DNA of 43,192 bases from CAZWDL01 sp964632995 (GTDB lineage: Bacteria; Bacteroidota; Bacteroidia; Chitinophagales; Saprospiraceae): NCBI GenBank assembly GCA_964632995.1, contig CAZWDL010000060.1:1-43192 (forward strand), read 5' to 3'. How positions within the stretch are numbered: position 1 is the stretch's first letter; each line of letters opens with the position of its first letter. Positions 25,552 through 33,373 of this stretch are shown here, piece after piece. Under the pieces are notes generated by a model. The model was not told the origin of the DNA. It saw only the letters and a list, made by a program, of their open reading frames with translations, and made no database searches. A program made the translations under genes and the position numbers.

Positions 25552-26307
25552 ATGAAGATGCTGAATGTTTTACTTCTGGCTATTTGTTTTTTACTCACTG
25601 CCCGGATGCCGGCGCAGACGCAAGAACCCAAAAAAGAAAACTCCGTGCCGGTAAAGTCTAACCAGGTGCAGTCCATGGCCTATCAACTGGACGGCCGGGC
25701 CCTGGACGAACGCTTCGTCGAGTTGTTCAGCAGCACTAACCGGAATAAGGATTACAAGGGAACGCCCTATTTATTCGAGGAATGGAAAATGGGAAGTTTG
25801 ATCAAAACAGGTGGGGATACTATTCCGAACCTGGAGCTGGCCTATGATGTGTATGAGGGAGAACTCATTTGCCAGGTAAAAAACGCCAAGGCGGTCCTCC
25901 TCGACCCGGGCAAGGTTCACTCCTTCTTCATGCGCGACGGCGAGGAGCAACTGTACTACGAGCGCCATTTGATTGACGGGGCAAGCCGCTTTCTGAGAAC
26001 CTACCCGCTGGGCAAAGGATTCAATATTTACGCCCTCCAGAGCAAGACGGTCCGCCAGGCCAACAACACGCCGTACGGCACTAGTCAGTACCACGAATAC
26101 GTCGATAAACCCGAAATCCTCTACCTTCGGCTCGGAGAAGGAGCGCCCCTGCAGAAGGTGGAGCGGAACAAGAAGAAATTTCTCGAATTGATGGGCGAGT
26201 ACGCGGGTGAAGTGGAACGGTACATGAAAATTGAAGGGCTCAAACAAACGAAGCTGGAAGATTTGAAAAAACTGATCGCATACGTAGCTCAGGTGTCGCA
26301 AGATTAA
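25552..26307 (+). CDS. Secreted protein of unknown function
   Basis: The 251-residue protein has a signal peptide (MKMLNVLLLAICFLLTARMPAQ). The mature part contains the pattern YKGTPYLFEEWKMGSLIKTGG followed by LELAYDVYEGELICQV, a type of sequence seen in many exported Bacteroidota proteins of unknown role. The C-terminus (from about 200) is Lys/Glu-rich and helical. No catalytic motif or lipobox is visible. It stands alone between the epimerase unit and the uracil-glycosylase-like gene. Confidence 0.75.
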   Translation: MKMLNVLLLAICFLLTARMPAQTQEPKKENSVPVKSNQVQSMAYQLDGRALDERFVELFSSTNRNKDYKGTPYLFEEWKMGSLIKTGGDTIPNLELAYDVYEGELICQVKNAKAVLLDPGKVHSFFMRDGEEQLYYERHLIDGASRFLRTYPLGKGFNIYALQSKTVRQANNTPYGTSQYHEYVDKPEILYLRLGEGAPLQKVERNKKKFLELMGEYAGEVERYMKIEGLKQTKLEDLKKLIAYVAQVSQD

Positions 26308-26399
26308 TTTTATTATGGCAGACATTTTGCGAGTCCTGGTTGCACTTATGATTTTCGGTTTTGTTTTACAGGTAGTTCAGAAAATTTACTATACCGACC

Positions 26400-27083
26400 A
26401 TGAGTTTTGCCAAACGCGTTATCGATTACCACGATACTCTGGATGCCGGCTGGGAGTTGCCGCCGGGCATCGAGGTTTTGTTTCCCTACGATGGGGAAGA
26501 AACAATGCGGTCGCTTACCGCTTTCTACGAGAAATACTACGACGATGACCGGCCGCGCGTCGGCATCTTCGGCATCAATCCCGGCCGTTTCGGAGCAGGG
26601 GTCACGGGGGTGCCCTTCACCGACCCTATCCGGCTGGAGGAGGAAGTGGGCATCTCTAATAATTTCAAAAAGCGCCAGGAACTGTCTTCGGTCTTTGTTT
26701 ACCAGGTGATCAATGCCTGGGGCGGTCCGGAGGAATTTTACAAAACCTTTTACATCTCCTCCGTCAGTCCGCTTGGCTTTACCAAAAACGGCCGCAACTA
26801 CAATTACTACGACGATAAAAAGATCAAAGAGGCGGTGCGCCCGCATATCATCGAACACCTCGAGGCGCAGCTGGAGCTTGGCGTCACGGAGAAGGTGGCC
26901 GTCTGTATGGGCCGGGGAAAGAACAGCACTTTCCTCGAAAAGCTCAACGAGGAAGAAGAACTGTTCGATGATATCTTGACTTTGCCGCATCCACGATGGG
27001 TGATGCAGTACCGGCGGGTAAGGGTGGAGGAGTATGTGGGGAAGTATCTGGAGAAGTTGAGGAGGGCAGCGGAGAAGCTGTAA
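26400..27083 (+). CDS. SMUG2-like uracil-DNA glycosylase family protein
   Basis: The 227-residue soluble protein carries motif 1 of the SMUG group, GINPGRFGAGVTGVPFTDP (58-76), with Asn60 as the expected catalytic residue, and a motif 2 loop HPRWVMQY (197-204). This combination is typical of the SMUG2/DUF4918 branch of the uracil-DNA glycosylase superfamily, which removes damaged bases such as uracil or xanthine from DNA. Length is normal. A short open frame at 26315-26548 overlaps its start in another frame and I do not consider it real. The start at 26400 directly precedes the conserved N-terminal helix. Confidence 0.85.
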   Translation: MSFAKRVIDYHDTLDAGWELPPGIEVLFPYDGEETMRSLTAFYEKYYDDDRPRVGIFGINPGRFGAGVTGVPFTDPIRLEEEVGISNNFKKRQELSSVFVYQVINAWGGPEEFYKTFYISSVSPLGFTKNGRNYNYYDDKKIKEAVRPHIIEHLEAQLELGVTEKVAVCMGRGKNSTFLEKLNEEEELFDDILTLPHPRWVMQYRRVRVEEYVGKYLEKLRRAAEKL

Positions 27084-27156
27084 AGTTGATGGGGATTACC
27101 TTTGGTGATCCCTGGGGGGGGTGACAATCTTTCAAAAAGGCGTCCTTTCAGTCCGT

Positions 27157-27222
27157 TTTTTTATTGGCAAGCCCTTAGGGGCTGAAGCGAGCTTCGCCCC
27201 CCAAGGGCTTGCCAATAAAAAA
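27157..27222. terminator. 66-base bidirectional terminator-like hairpin
   Basis: Bases 27157-27176 and 27203-27222 are perfect complements over 20 bp, including a T-tract at the left foot and an A-tract at the right foot. Between them is a smaller GC-rich stem around gaagcgagcttc. It can terminate transcription from the glycosylase gene (plus) or from the tRNA (minus). Confidence 0.8.
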
Positions 27223-27240
27223 GGCCACCTAACGGTGGCC
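27217..27240 (-). terminator. Intrinsic terminator of tRNA-Ala
   Basis: On the minus strand a 7-bp GC-rich stem (27234-27240/27223-27229) with a 4-base loop is followed by six Ts (27222-27217). It lies 15 bases past the tRNA 3' end. The T-run is shared with the foot of the larger hairpin at 27157-27222. Confidence 0.88.
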
Positions 27241-27255
27241 CTTTTTGGAAGATTG

Positions 27256-27329
<74 letters not shown>

Positions 27330-27473
27330 TTTGCTCGCCGAAGCCTTTGGCGAAGCCGATTTTTTAATAGCGACTGCAAAGATAAGCACTCTTTTAAAAA
27401 TACCAAATCCTGCACGGGAAAAATCAACATCGGAATTTAGATGATGGTTCCGGGGAGGAAAGCTTTTTCCTTT

Positions 27474-27481
27474 TATCTTTG
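27474..27481 (+). promoter_or_regulatory. Putative -7 box (TAnnTTTG) for murQ
   Basis: TATCTTTG matches TAnnTTTG and lies 38 bases before the murQ start codon. No convincing -33 TTG is seen at the usual distance. Confidence 0.45.
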
Positions 27482-27519
27482 TTCCAATTAAAATTGCGAA
27501 CGGAACACCACAGCGATAC

Positions 27520-28329
27520 ATGGAAAGAATCACCGAATCCCCGTCGAAATACAGGCACCTGGAGCAGATGAGCACGCGGGAGCTGCTTGTCAATATGAAC
27601 AATGAAGACAAAACCGTGCCCTATGCGGTGGAGAAGGCCATTCCGGCCATCGAACCGCTGATCGACATTACCGTCGGGAATATGCAAGAGGGAGGACGGT
27701 TGTTTTATATCGGCGCCGGCACCAGCGGGCGCTTAGGTATTCTGGACGCCTCCGAATGCCCCCCTACTTACGGGGTACCCGACGACTGGGTCATCGGTCT
27801 CATTGCCGGGGGGGATACAGCTATCCGCAAGGCGGTGGAATACGCCGAGGACAGCTACGAGCAGGCCTGGAAGGATCTCAAGGAATATTACATCAATGAA
27901 AAAGATGTCGTCATCGGCATCGCGGCTTCGGGAACGACGCCCTACGTCATCGGCGGGCTGCGCGATTGCCGGGAGCACGGCATCACCACCGGCTGCATCA
28001 CTTGCAACCCGGGAACACCGGTCGCCGAGCAGGCCGATCACCCTATCGAGGTGATCGTCGGACCGGAATTCGTTACTGGTTCTACCCGCATGAAGGCCGG
28101 TACGGCCCAAAAACTGGTGCTCAATATGATCTCTACCAGTGTCATGATTAAGCTGGGGCGGGTGATGGACAACAAGATGGTCGATATGCAACTCTCCAAC
28201 AAAAAGCTGGTCGATCGAGGCACCAAGATGCTCATGGCGGCGCTGCACCTGCCCTACGAGGTTGCCAATGAACTCTTGCTCAAGTACGGGAGCGTGCGCA
28301 AGGCGATGCAGGAGTACGATAAAAATTAA
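27520..28329 (+). CDS. murQ: N-acetylmuramic acid 6-phosphate etherase
   Basis: The 269-residue SIS-domain enzyme cleaves the lactyl ether of MurNAc-6-P to give GlcNAc-6-P and lactate, a step of cell-wall recycling. Motifs: FYIGAGTSGRLG (sugar-phosphate binding, about 62-73), DASECPPTYG with Glu79, and Glu110 in VEYAED. The 31-residue spacing of these two glutamates equals that of the catalytic pair Glu83/Glu114 in E. coli MurQ. A second SIS motif is VIGIAASGTTPYV, and PEFVTGSTRMKAGTAQK follows. The length is slightly shorter than E. coli MurQ (298) but the domain is complete. The sugar-kinase gene 170 bp downstream fits supply of its substrate. Confidence 0.97.
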   Translation: MERITESPSKYRHLEQMSTRELLVNMNNEDKTVPYAVEKAIPAIEPLIDITVGNMQEGGRLFYIGAGTSGRLGILDASECPPTYGVPDDWVIGLIAGGDTAIRKAVEYAEDSYEQAWKDLKEYYINEKDVVIGIAASGTTPYVIGGLRDCREHGITTGCITCNPGTPVAEQADHPIEVIVGPEFVTGSTRMKAGTAQKLVLNMISTSVMIKLGRVMDNKMVDMQLSNKKLVDRGTKMLMAALHLPYEVANELLLKYGSVRKAMQEYDKN

Positions 28330-28344
28330 ATCAAGATCTATTAC

Positions 28345-28482
28345 TTTTCGCTATTAGCTGTTCACGGGCTTACGATGAACAGCCGGCAGCAGTGGAGAGT
28401 GGCTGTTCTGTAAGAAGGCTTCGGCAGCTGCTTCGGCTTACCGGTGGCCGCCTCGCGAATGGCGTACGGCGAATAGCGAAAA
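28345..28482. repeat. Intergenic inverted-repeat element between murQ and the kinase
   Basis: The 11-bp ends ttttcgctatt (28345-28355) and aatagcgaaaa (28472-28482) are perfect complements. Inside, gctgttca/tgaacagc (28357-28364/28376-28383) forms a hairpin, and aggcttcggcagctgcttcggc is an internal near-repeat. No gene is present. It separates two genes expected to work together. Confidence 0.55.
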
Positions 28483-28498
28483 ACAGAAATCATTCTGA

Positions 28499-29341
28499 AT
28501 GCAACTCATTATAGACAGCGGTGCCACCAAAGCCCTCTGGGTGGCTGTGGAAACAGGAGAGGAAGTACAGCGCGTGCACACGCCGGGCATCAGTCCGTAC
28601 TATCTCAGCGATGAGCAGATCGCCGTCTATGCCAGTCAGGTTCGGGATCAACTGAATGATGCTCCCACGGCGATTCACTTCTATGGTACGGGGCTAAAGG
28701 CGCCGGAGGGCCGGCAGCGGTTGAAACGCCTGCTGGGGCAATGCTTTAACAAGGCAGCGGATATTCAGGTAGCGACCGACATCCTGGGCGCCGCCCGCGC
28801 GGCCTGCGGTCATCGGGCAGGCATGGCCGCCATCCTCGGCACCGGCTCCAATGCCTGTTGTTTCGACGGAGAAAACGTGACGGATACCATCGGAGGATTG
28901 GGCTACATCCTCGGCGATGAGGGCAGCGGAGCAGCGCTGGGCAAAGCCCTGCTGAGCGCTTTTCTCAACCGGCAGTTGCCCAAGGGGCTCACCCGGGCTT
29001 TTGAAGCGGAATACCAGACCGGTCGGGATGAGATCCTCCGGGCCGTCTACCAGGGCGAGACGCCCAGCCGCTACCTGGCGAGTTTTGCGCCCTTTCTGCA
29101 CGAGCGGCAAGAGCATCCTTTTATTGCTGAGCTATTGAGAAATGAATTTCGGCGCTTTTGTCAGAATAACCTCTTCGCCCTGAAGGGGTGCCGGGAACTG
29201 CCGGTGCACTTCATTGGATCGGTAGCGCTTCACTTTCGTCAACACGTGGAAGCGGCACTGGAGGAGGAAAGCCTGCAAGCAGGCTCCTTCCAGGGGGATC
29301 CGATGGCGGGGTTGGTAGGGTATCATGCGGTGAAGAAATGA
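28499..29341 (+). CDS. BadF/BadG-type sugar kinase, likely MurNAc/GlcNAc kinase
   Basis: The 280-residue ASKHA-fold ATPase has phosphate-1 motif LIIDSGATKALW at the N-terminus, a phosphate-2-like LGTGSNACCFDG (about 113-124) and GGLGYILGDEGSGAALGKALL (about 132-152), as in N-acetylglucosamine kinases of the BadF/BadG/BcrA/BcrD family. Clostridial MurK, which phosphorylates MurNAc and GlcNAc, belongs to this group, and murQ stands next to this gene. A role in making MurNAc-6-P for MurQ is therefore the best guess. AnmK is not seen in this window. The start is the ATG directly before the phosphate-1 motif. Confidence 0.85.
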   Translation: MQLIIDSGATKALWVAVETGEEVQRVHTPGISPYYLSDEQIAVYASQVRDQLNDAPTAIHFYGTGLKAPEGRQRLKRLLGQCFNKAADIQVATDILGAARAACGHRAGMAAILGTGSNACCFDGENVTDTIGGLGYILGDEGSGAALGKALLSAFLNRQLPKGLTRAFEAEYQTGRDEILRAVYQGETPSRYLASFAPFLHERQEHPFIAELLRNEFRRFCQNNLFALKGCRELPVHFIGSVALHFRQHVEAALEEESLQAGSFQGDPMAGLVGYHAVKK

Positions 29342-29420
29342 ATACAGATTACTTTTCGTCCAAATTGGCAGAGTTCACGGGTTTGTGAAAAAACAGGGGG
29401 CTTCCTTCTGATGCCTCAGT

Positions 29421-30548
29421 TCATCGAACAGTTAACAACACTGTATTGTGTTCCGGTGCTCCCAACTCCATACTCCGCTGTGAAGGCACTGAGCCTCCCA
29501 CAGATATTCGGAATGCTCCTGGTTCCAACACTGATTCGCCTTCCTCATCGACCATTTTCAAATCTTCCGGCGTTACCGCAAAACTCACCGTCTTCGACTC
29601 CCCCGGCACCAGCGCTACCCGTTGAAACCCGCGCAGCGAATATTTCGGGATGGCGACGGAGGCCGACAGGTCGCTGACGTATAATTGCACCACCTCCTCC
29701 GCGGCATAGTCGCCCGTATTGGTGAGCGTGGTCGTCACCGTTACGCTTTCCGATGGAGCAATGGATGCCTTCGACAGCGAAAGGTCGCCGTATGAAAAGG
29801 CGGTGTAGCTCAGTCCGAAGCCGAATGGAAACAGCGGCTCCTTTTCCATATAGCGATAGGTGCGCTTGGCCATGTCGTAGTTTTCGTAGGGCGGCAGGTA
29901 GGTCTCCCACATATCCTTACGGCTGACCACGGCGTTGAACTCGTGGCGCAGCCGCTCCGGGCCGCTGTGTACGGCGTAGTGTTTGGCGAGGCCGGCCGCC
30001 TGCAGATACTTGGGGTGATCGCCTTGCAGTCCCCTGACAAAAGAGACGCCGATGCGCGAGGGGAGATAGGGATCTTCACCGTAGGTTTCCTGCCCGCGGC
30101 CCCAGCGCGGGTCCCGGAAGATATTGACGTTGGGCGTCCAGAAAGTGAGGCCCTGGTACTGGCCGCGCAGGCCGTTGGCGACAGATACGTTTTATTTTGC
30201 CCGGGCTTCCATCGAAATCGCCCGGCCGACGTCATAGATCAGGGCGGTATCAAAGGTGGCGGCCATGCCGATGGCTTGTGGAAAGACGGTGGCCCTTCCG
30301 TTTCTCGCCACGCCGTGCAGGCATTCGTTCCACCAATTGTAGGCGGGGACACCCAGGCGTTCGATGGCAGGAGCGGCATACATCAGCTGACCGACTTTTT
30401 CCTCCAGGGTAAGTTGGGAGATCAGATCTGCTGTCCTTTCGCTGATGCTCAGACCAGGATCCTGGAATTTGTGGGAAAAGTCCTGTGCCTGAAGATAGGC
30501 CCCTTGTAAAAAAATGACGGTCAGGAAGTAGAGGAGTAGCTTTTTCAT
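29421..30548 (-). pseudogene. Degraded GH3 glycosidase (beta-glucosidase/xylosidase family)
   Basis: One frame runs across the whole interval, broken by a single TAA at 30192-30194. Upstream of it is a signal peptide (MKKLLLYFLTVIFLQGAYLQAQ) and the GH3 N-terminus (DLISQLTLEEKVGQLMY, WNECLHGVARNGRATVFPQAIG, ISMEARAK). Directly after the stop the same frame continues LTFWTPNVNIFRDPRWGRGQ and LAKHYAVHSGPERLRHEFNAV. It then jumps from KDMWETYLPPYE straight to NYDMAKRTYRYMEKEPLFPF, which belongs near the C-terminus. About 370 codons remain, roughly half of a normal enzyme, and the catalytic nucleophile region is missing. The fibronectin-III-like tail is intact. A nonsense change (probably from a Tyr codon) and a large in-frame deletion make it non-functional. 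Confidence 0.9.
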
Positions 30549-30668
30549 TAGTCGTGCGGTTTGAATTTTCTAGCCTATACTCTACTTCAAAGACGGAGAT
30601 ATTTCGCTGCTACCTGACTGAAAGGCAGGGTTTGATGAGGACGATGCGAACAGAGGAGCCACAGGAAC

Positions 30669-31160
30669 TCAAACCTTTTTTTCAATTTTCTTCCACCAAT
30701 CCTTGAAGATTTCTTTTCCTGCCTCGAAGGCCTCGATCAGATAGGGTTTTGCCAGCGCGAAGAGGCTGACCGGTTCGTCCATAAACAGATAGGTGATACC
30801 CCAGGTCAGCAGGTGAATCTGCAGGAACCACAGGACGGTAACATATAAGATGAGAAAAACAGGCATGATAGGAATGATGGGGATACGCCTCCATTCATTT
30901 ATTCCGGACTTAGGACCAGCCCCAAATGGCGCGTGCTTAAAAGGTAGCGTTGAATAGAGGATGAGGTGCTCCCAGGCCATGGCGAAAATGAAGGGTAGGG
31001 GCGGCAGGATGCGCCATACCGGACCGGTGATGTCGTCGTCGATATCTTTGCGGCGGCGACGCAGATCACCGGTTATGCCGGGTTTGGCGTGCGACCAGAA
31101 CAGAGGCGCCCACATGACGTAGATGAAGCGGATATCCAGCAATTTGGCAATTAACCTCAT
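30669..31160 (-). CDS. Membrane protein of unknown function
   Basis: The 163-residue protein has two clear hydrophobic segments, about 92-118 (IPIIPIMPVFLILYVTVLWF) and an earlier weaker one around 50-70 (RILPPLPFIFAMAWEHLILY), and a basic N-terminus. The C-terminal 35 residues are charged and helical (AFEAGKEIFKDWWKKIEKKV). No family is recognised. It lies upstream of the GH3 pseudogene on the same strand but 120 bp away. Confidence 0.7.
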   Translation of the reverse strand: MRLIAKLLDIRFIYVMWAPLFWSHAKPGITGDLRRRRKDIDDDITGPVWRILPPLPFIFAMAWEHLILYSTLPFKHAPFGAGPKSGINEWRRIPIIPIMPVFLILYVTVLWFLQIHLLTWGITYLFMDEPVSLFALAKPYLIEAFEAGKEIFKDWWKKIEKKV

Positions 31161-31642
31161 AACAAAGGAGTGGCAGTTTAATGATTCGGGTCGAAGTTAA
31201 AACAAATGTATGATATTAAAACAAATTATTGGTGTTTATTTTGCGTTTAAAATGTTTTGATTCTTCTTACCGCTGTCGCAATTGACTGATCGCTTACTTC
31301 CCCCGCTATCTTTTTGCTCGTAAAAGGGGGATATTGGATCTAAGCAATTTGGGGCTCACTTATCTTTGACTTCATCATCATCCTAATCGTTGTTTTCTCT
31401 ATTCTGCAGACGGCTGAGGTAGAAGAAGCTGCTCCGGTGGTGGATGGGAGGATCAGCATACCTGGGCAGGCGAATATTCTTGGCTTGCTGGTAGGAAAGG
31501 AGGAGTGGAAAGTGGATGGGAACAGTCCAATCCAATCGTTGATATTCAAGGTTGACAAAAATCATCCCGCCTACTCATAAATATCCTTGCCGGAGAAGAA
31601 AACAAGAGCGTAACTTCTGAAAAGTTACCAAAAACGCGTCGT
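31161..31642. other. 482-bp intergenic stretch with a possible gene remnant
   Basis: The left part is AT-rich. A TAnnTTTG box lies at 31361-31368 on the plus strand. From 31344 to 31580 a plus-strand frame is open for 78 codons and reads protein-like (hydrophobic start, then VDGRISIPGQANILGLL), but it has no ATG or GTG start, so it may be a remnant or chance. Nothing else is seen. Confidence 0.35.
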
Positions 31643-32176
31643 ATGAAAACCAAGGCCTTCAAATCGATACTTTTTGTACTGGCAGCGCTTCTGCTGGCGA
31701 GCGGCTGTAACGATAGTATCCTCAGCGAGGAAGTGCCGGGCCAACCCTTGTTCCAGATAAACGCCGACCTCATTGACTTCGGGCGCGTCGAACTGAACGA
31801 GCCTTACACTCAACAGGTTTGGGTGCGCAACCTCGGCCCGCAGGATTCCAAAATGTATGTCTATTATTACGTAGAGGGTAACGCGGCTTTTGAGGTGGAT
31901 TCCCCTGAGAAAGAAGTTGTGCTGGCTGGTAGCAGGTCTTCTCATCCTATACAGATTTGCTACCATCCTCAGCGGACCGGGGAGGTACAGGGAACACTGG
32001 TTATATACCATGCTAACCGGACCCTGACGGACGACATCAATGTACAAACGCACCGGGTTCACTTAATCGGGAATGCCGGTTTTAAGTGCATCACCCCGGA
32101 GCCGTCGTTTACTCAGCCGGCTACAAAGCAGCTGACGGCTGACAAGAATAAGGCAATAGGGAAGGGAGAGGATTAG
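31643..32176 (+). CDS. Lipoprotein with an ASH/DUF1573-like beta domain
   Basis: The 177-residue protein has a good lipobox (LLLASGC, Cys22). Residues about 38-140 resemble the immunoglobulin-like ASH/DUF1573 domains: DLIDFGRVELNEPYTQQVWVRNLG, then VLAGSRSSHPIQICYHPQRTGEVQGTLVIYH. Such domains are extracytoplasmic modules with no catalytic role. The last 25 residues are a polar tail. It is convergent with the ypdA-like gene; its operon context is not informative. Confidence 0.75.
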   Translation: MKTKAFKSILFVLAALLLASGCNDSILSEEVPGQPLFQINADLIDFGRVELNEPYTQQVWVRNLGPQDSKMYVYYYVEGNAAFEVDSPEKEVVLAGSRSSHPIQICYHPQRTGEVQGTLVIYHANRTLTDDINVQTHRVHLIGNAGFKCITPEPSFTQPATKQLTADKNKAIGKGED

Positions 32177-32220
32177 ATTGGGGGCTTCCCTTTTCTAATG
32201 CTGTCAACTTAACGCTGCTT

Positions 32221-33204
32221 TTACACCAGTGCCTCTTCCAGCTTGCGCTTAATCTGCTGAATGATCACCTCTCCGTGGTCTCTCGTATTTTCGATGAAGA
32301 ATTTGCTGGTGCGCATACCGCCGCAGACGACACCGGCCATATAGACGTTAGGCAGGCTGGTCTCCAGGGTTTTTTCATTGTGTTTGGGAATGCGCTCTTC
32401 GTTATCGGGAATTTCCAGGCCCAGGTTTTCCAGCAGCTCGAAGTTGGGCTGGTAGCCGGTCATGGCCAGAACGAAATCATTTTCGATGGTAAATTGGCCT
32501 TCGGGGCCTTCCAAGACGACCTCGCCGGGGCGGATTTCCACCACATTGGTATGGAAATGCGCGGTGATGCTGCCCTCCTTAATCCGGTTTTCGATATTGG
32601 GTTTGATCCAGTATTTCACGCGCGGGCTGATCTCGGCGCCGCGGATGGCCATGGTTACTTCGGCGCCTTTTTGCCAGGTTTCCAGGGCCACGTCACAGGC
32701 CGAATTGGCGGCGCCGATCACCAGCACTTTTTGCCCTACGTAAGGATGGGCGTCGTCGTAGTAGTGTTTGACTTTTGGCAGGTTTTCTCCCGGAATATTC
32801 ATGAGCCGCGGGCAGTCGTAGAAACCGGTGGCTACGATCACGGAATGCGTCTGGTATTGGTCCTTGGCCGTCTTTATCTGGTACAGGCCGCTGTCCTGGC
32901 GTTCCATACGCTGCACCGGTTCGTAGGTGCGTACGCGAAGATCGAAGGCATCCTGCAGCCGCCGGTAGTACTCCAGCGCTTCGCGGCGCGTGGGTTTATC
33001 CCGGTGAGAGATAAACGGTGTTTTGCCGATTTCCAGGAGTTTTGAGGTAGAGAAAAAAGTCATATTGGTGGGAAAATTGTAGATGGAGTTGACCAGCACT
33101 CCCTTTTCCAGCACCAGGTAATTGAGGCCGGCCCGTTCCGCTTCGATAGCGCAGTTGAGACCGGTGGGTCCGCCGCCGATGATGATGAGGTCATAGATTT
33201 GCAT
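32221..33204 (-). CDS. ypdA: YpdA-type flavoprotein disulfide reductase
   Basis: I start at 33204 (MQIYDLIIIGGGPTG), giving 327 residues; an upstream ATG at 33255 adds a non-conserved head. The FAD motif GGGPTG is at 10-15. A second nucleotide-binding motif is VLVIGAANSACDVALE. The conserved segment NSIYNFPTNMTFFSTS and C-terminal block GVVCGGMRTSKFFIENTRDHG are typical of YpdA, the putative bacillithiol disulfide reductase (Bdr), which uses NADPH. Staphylococcus YpdA has a redox-relevant cysteine at position 14; here that residue is Thr. Whether the organism makes bacillithiol cannot be told from this window. Confidence 0.93.
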   Translation of the reverse strand: MQIYDLIIIGGGPTGLNCAIEAERAGLNYLVLEKGVLVNSIYNFPTNMTFFSTSKLLEIGKTPFISHRDKPTRREALEYYRRLQDAFDLRVRTYEPVQRMERQDSGLYQIKTAKDQYQTHSVIVATGFYDCPRLMNIPGENLPKVKHYYDDAHPYVGQKVLVIGAANSACDVALETWQKGAEVTMAIRGAEISPRVKYWIKPNIENRIKEGSITAHFHTNVVEIRPGEVVLEGPEGQFTIENDFVLAMTGYQPNFELLENLGLEIPDNEERIPKHNEKTLETSLPNVYMAGVVCGGMRTSKFFIENTRDHGEVIIQQIKRKLEEALV

Positions 33205-33342
33205 GGCTTGCAGTCTTATTTTGATACAAAATGATAAACAATCGACTCCTGGCATAGTTTAACCATGGTATTTTGCCGACCCCCTCAGGTACAATATCGC
33301 ACAATGTCTCAGGGTTTAAAAATGAATCACCAGGGTAATGAT

Positions 33343-33350
33343 TATCTTTG
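33343..33350 (+). promoter_or_regulatory. Putative -7 box (TAnnTTTG) for the polyprenyl synthase gene
   Basis: TATCTTTG ends 23 bases before the preferred start codon at 33374. If used, transcription would begin only a few bases upstream of the ATG and the longer frame from 33338 would be excluded. No clear -33 element. Confidence 0.45.
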
Positions 33351-33373
33351 CTGCAAAATCTGGATCAGAGGAC

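Noticed and set aside
26315..26548. 77-codon frame starting with a hydrophobic helix
   Set aside because: It overlaps the SMUG2-like gene by almost 150 bp and loses protein character after about 28 residues.
29810..30235. 141-codon minus-strand frame inside the GH3 region
   Set aside because: It is a shadow frame, rich in Arg/Ser/Pro; the GH3 sequence lies in a different frame that spans the stop codon.
31340..31580. Small frames on either strand in the 31.2-31.6 kb gap
   Set aside because: The minus-strand frames look like shadows; the plus-strand frame has no start codon, so it is noted only as a possible remnant.
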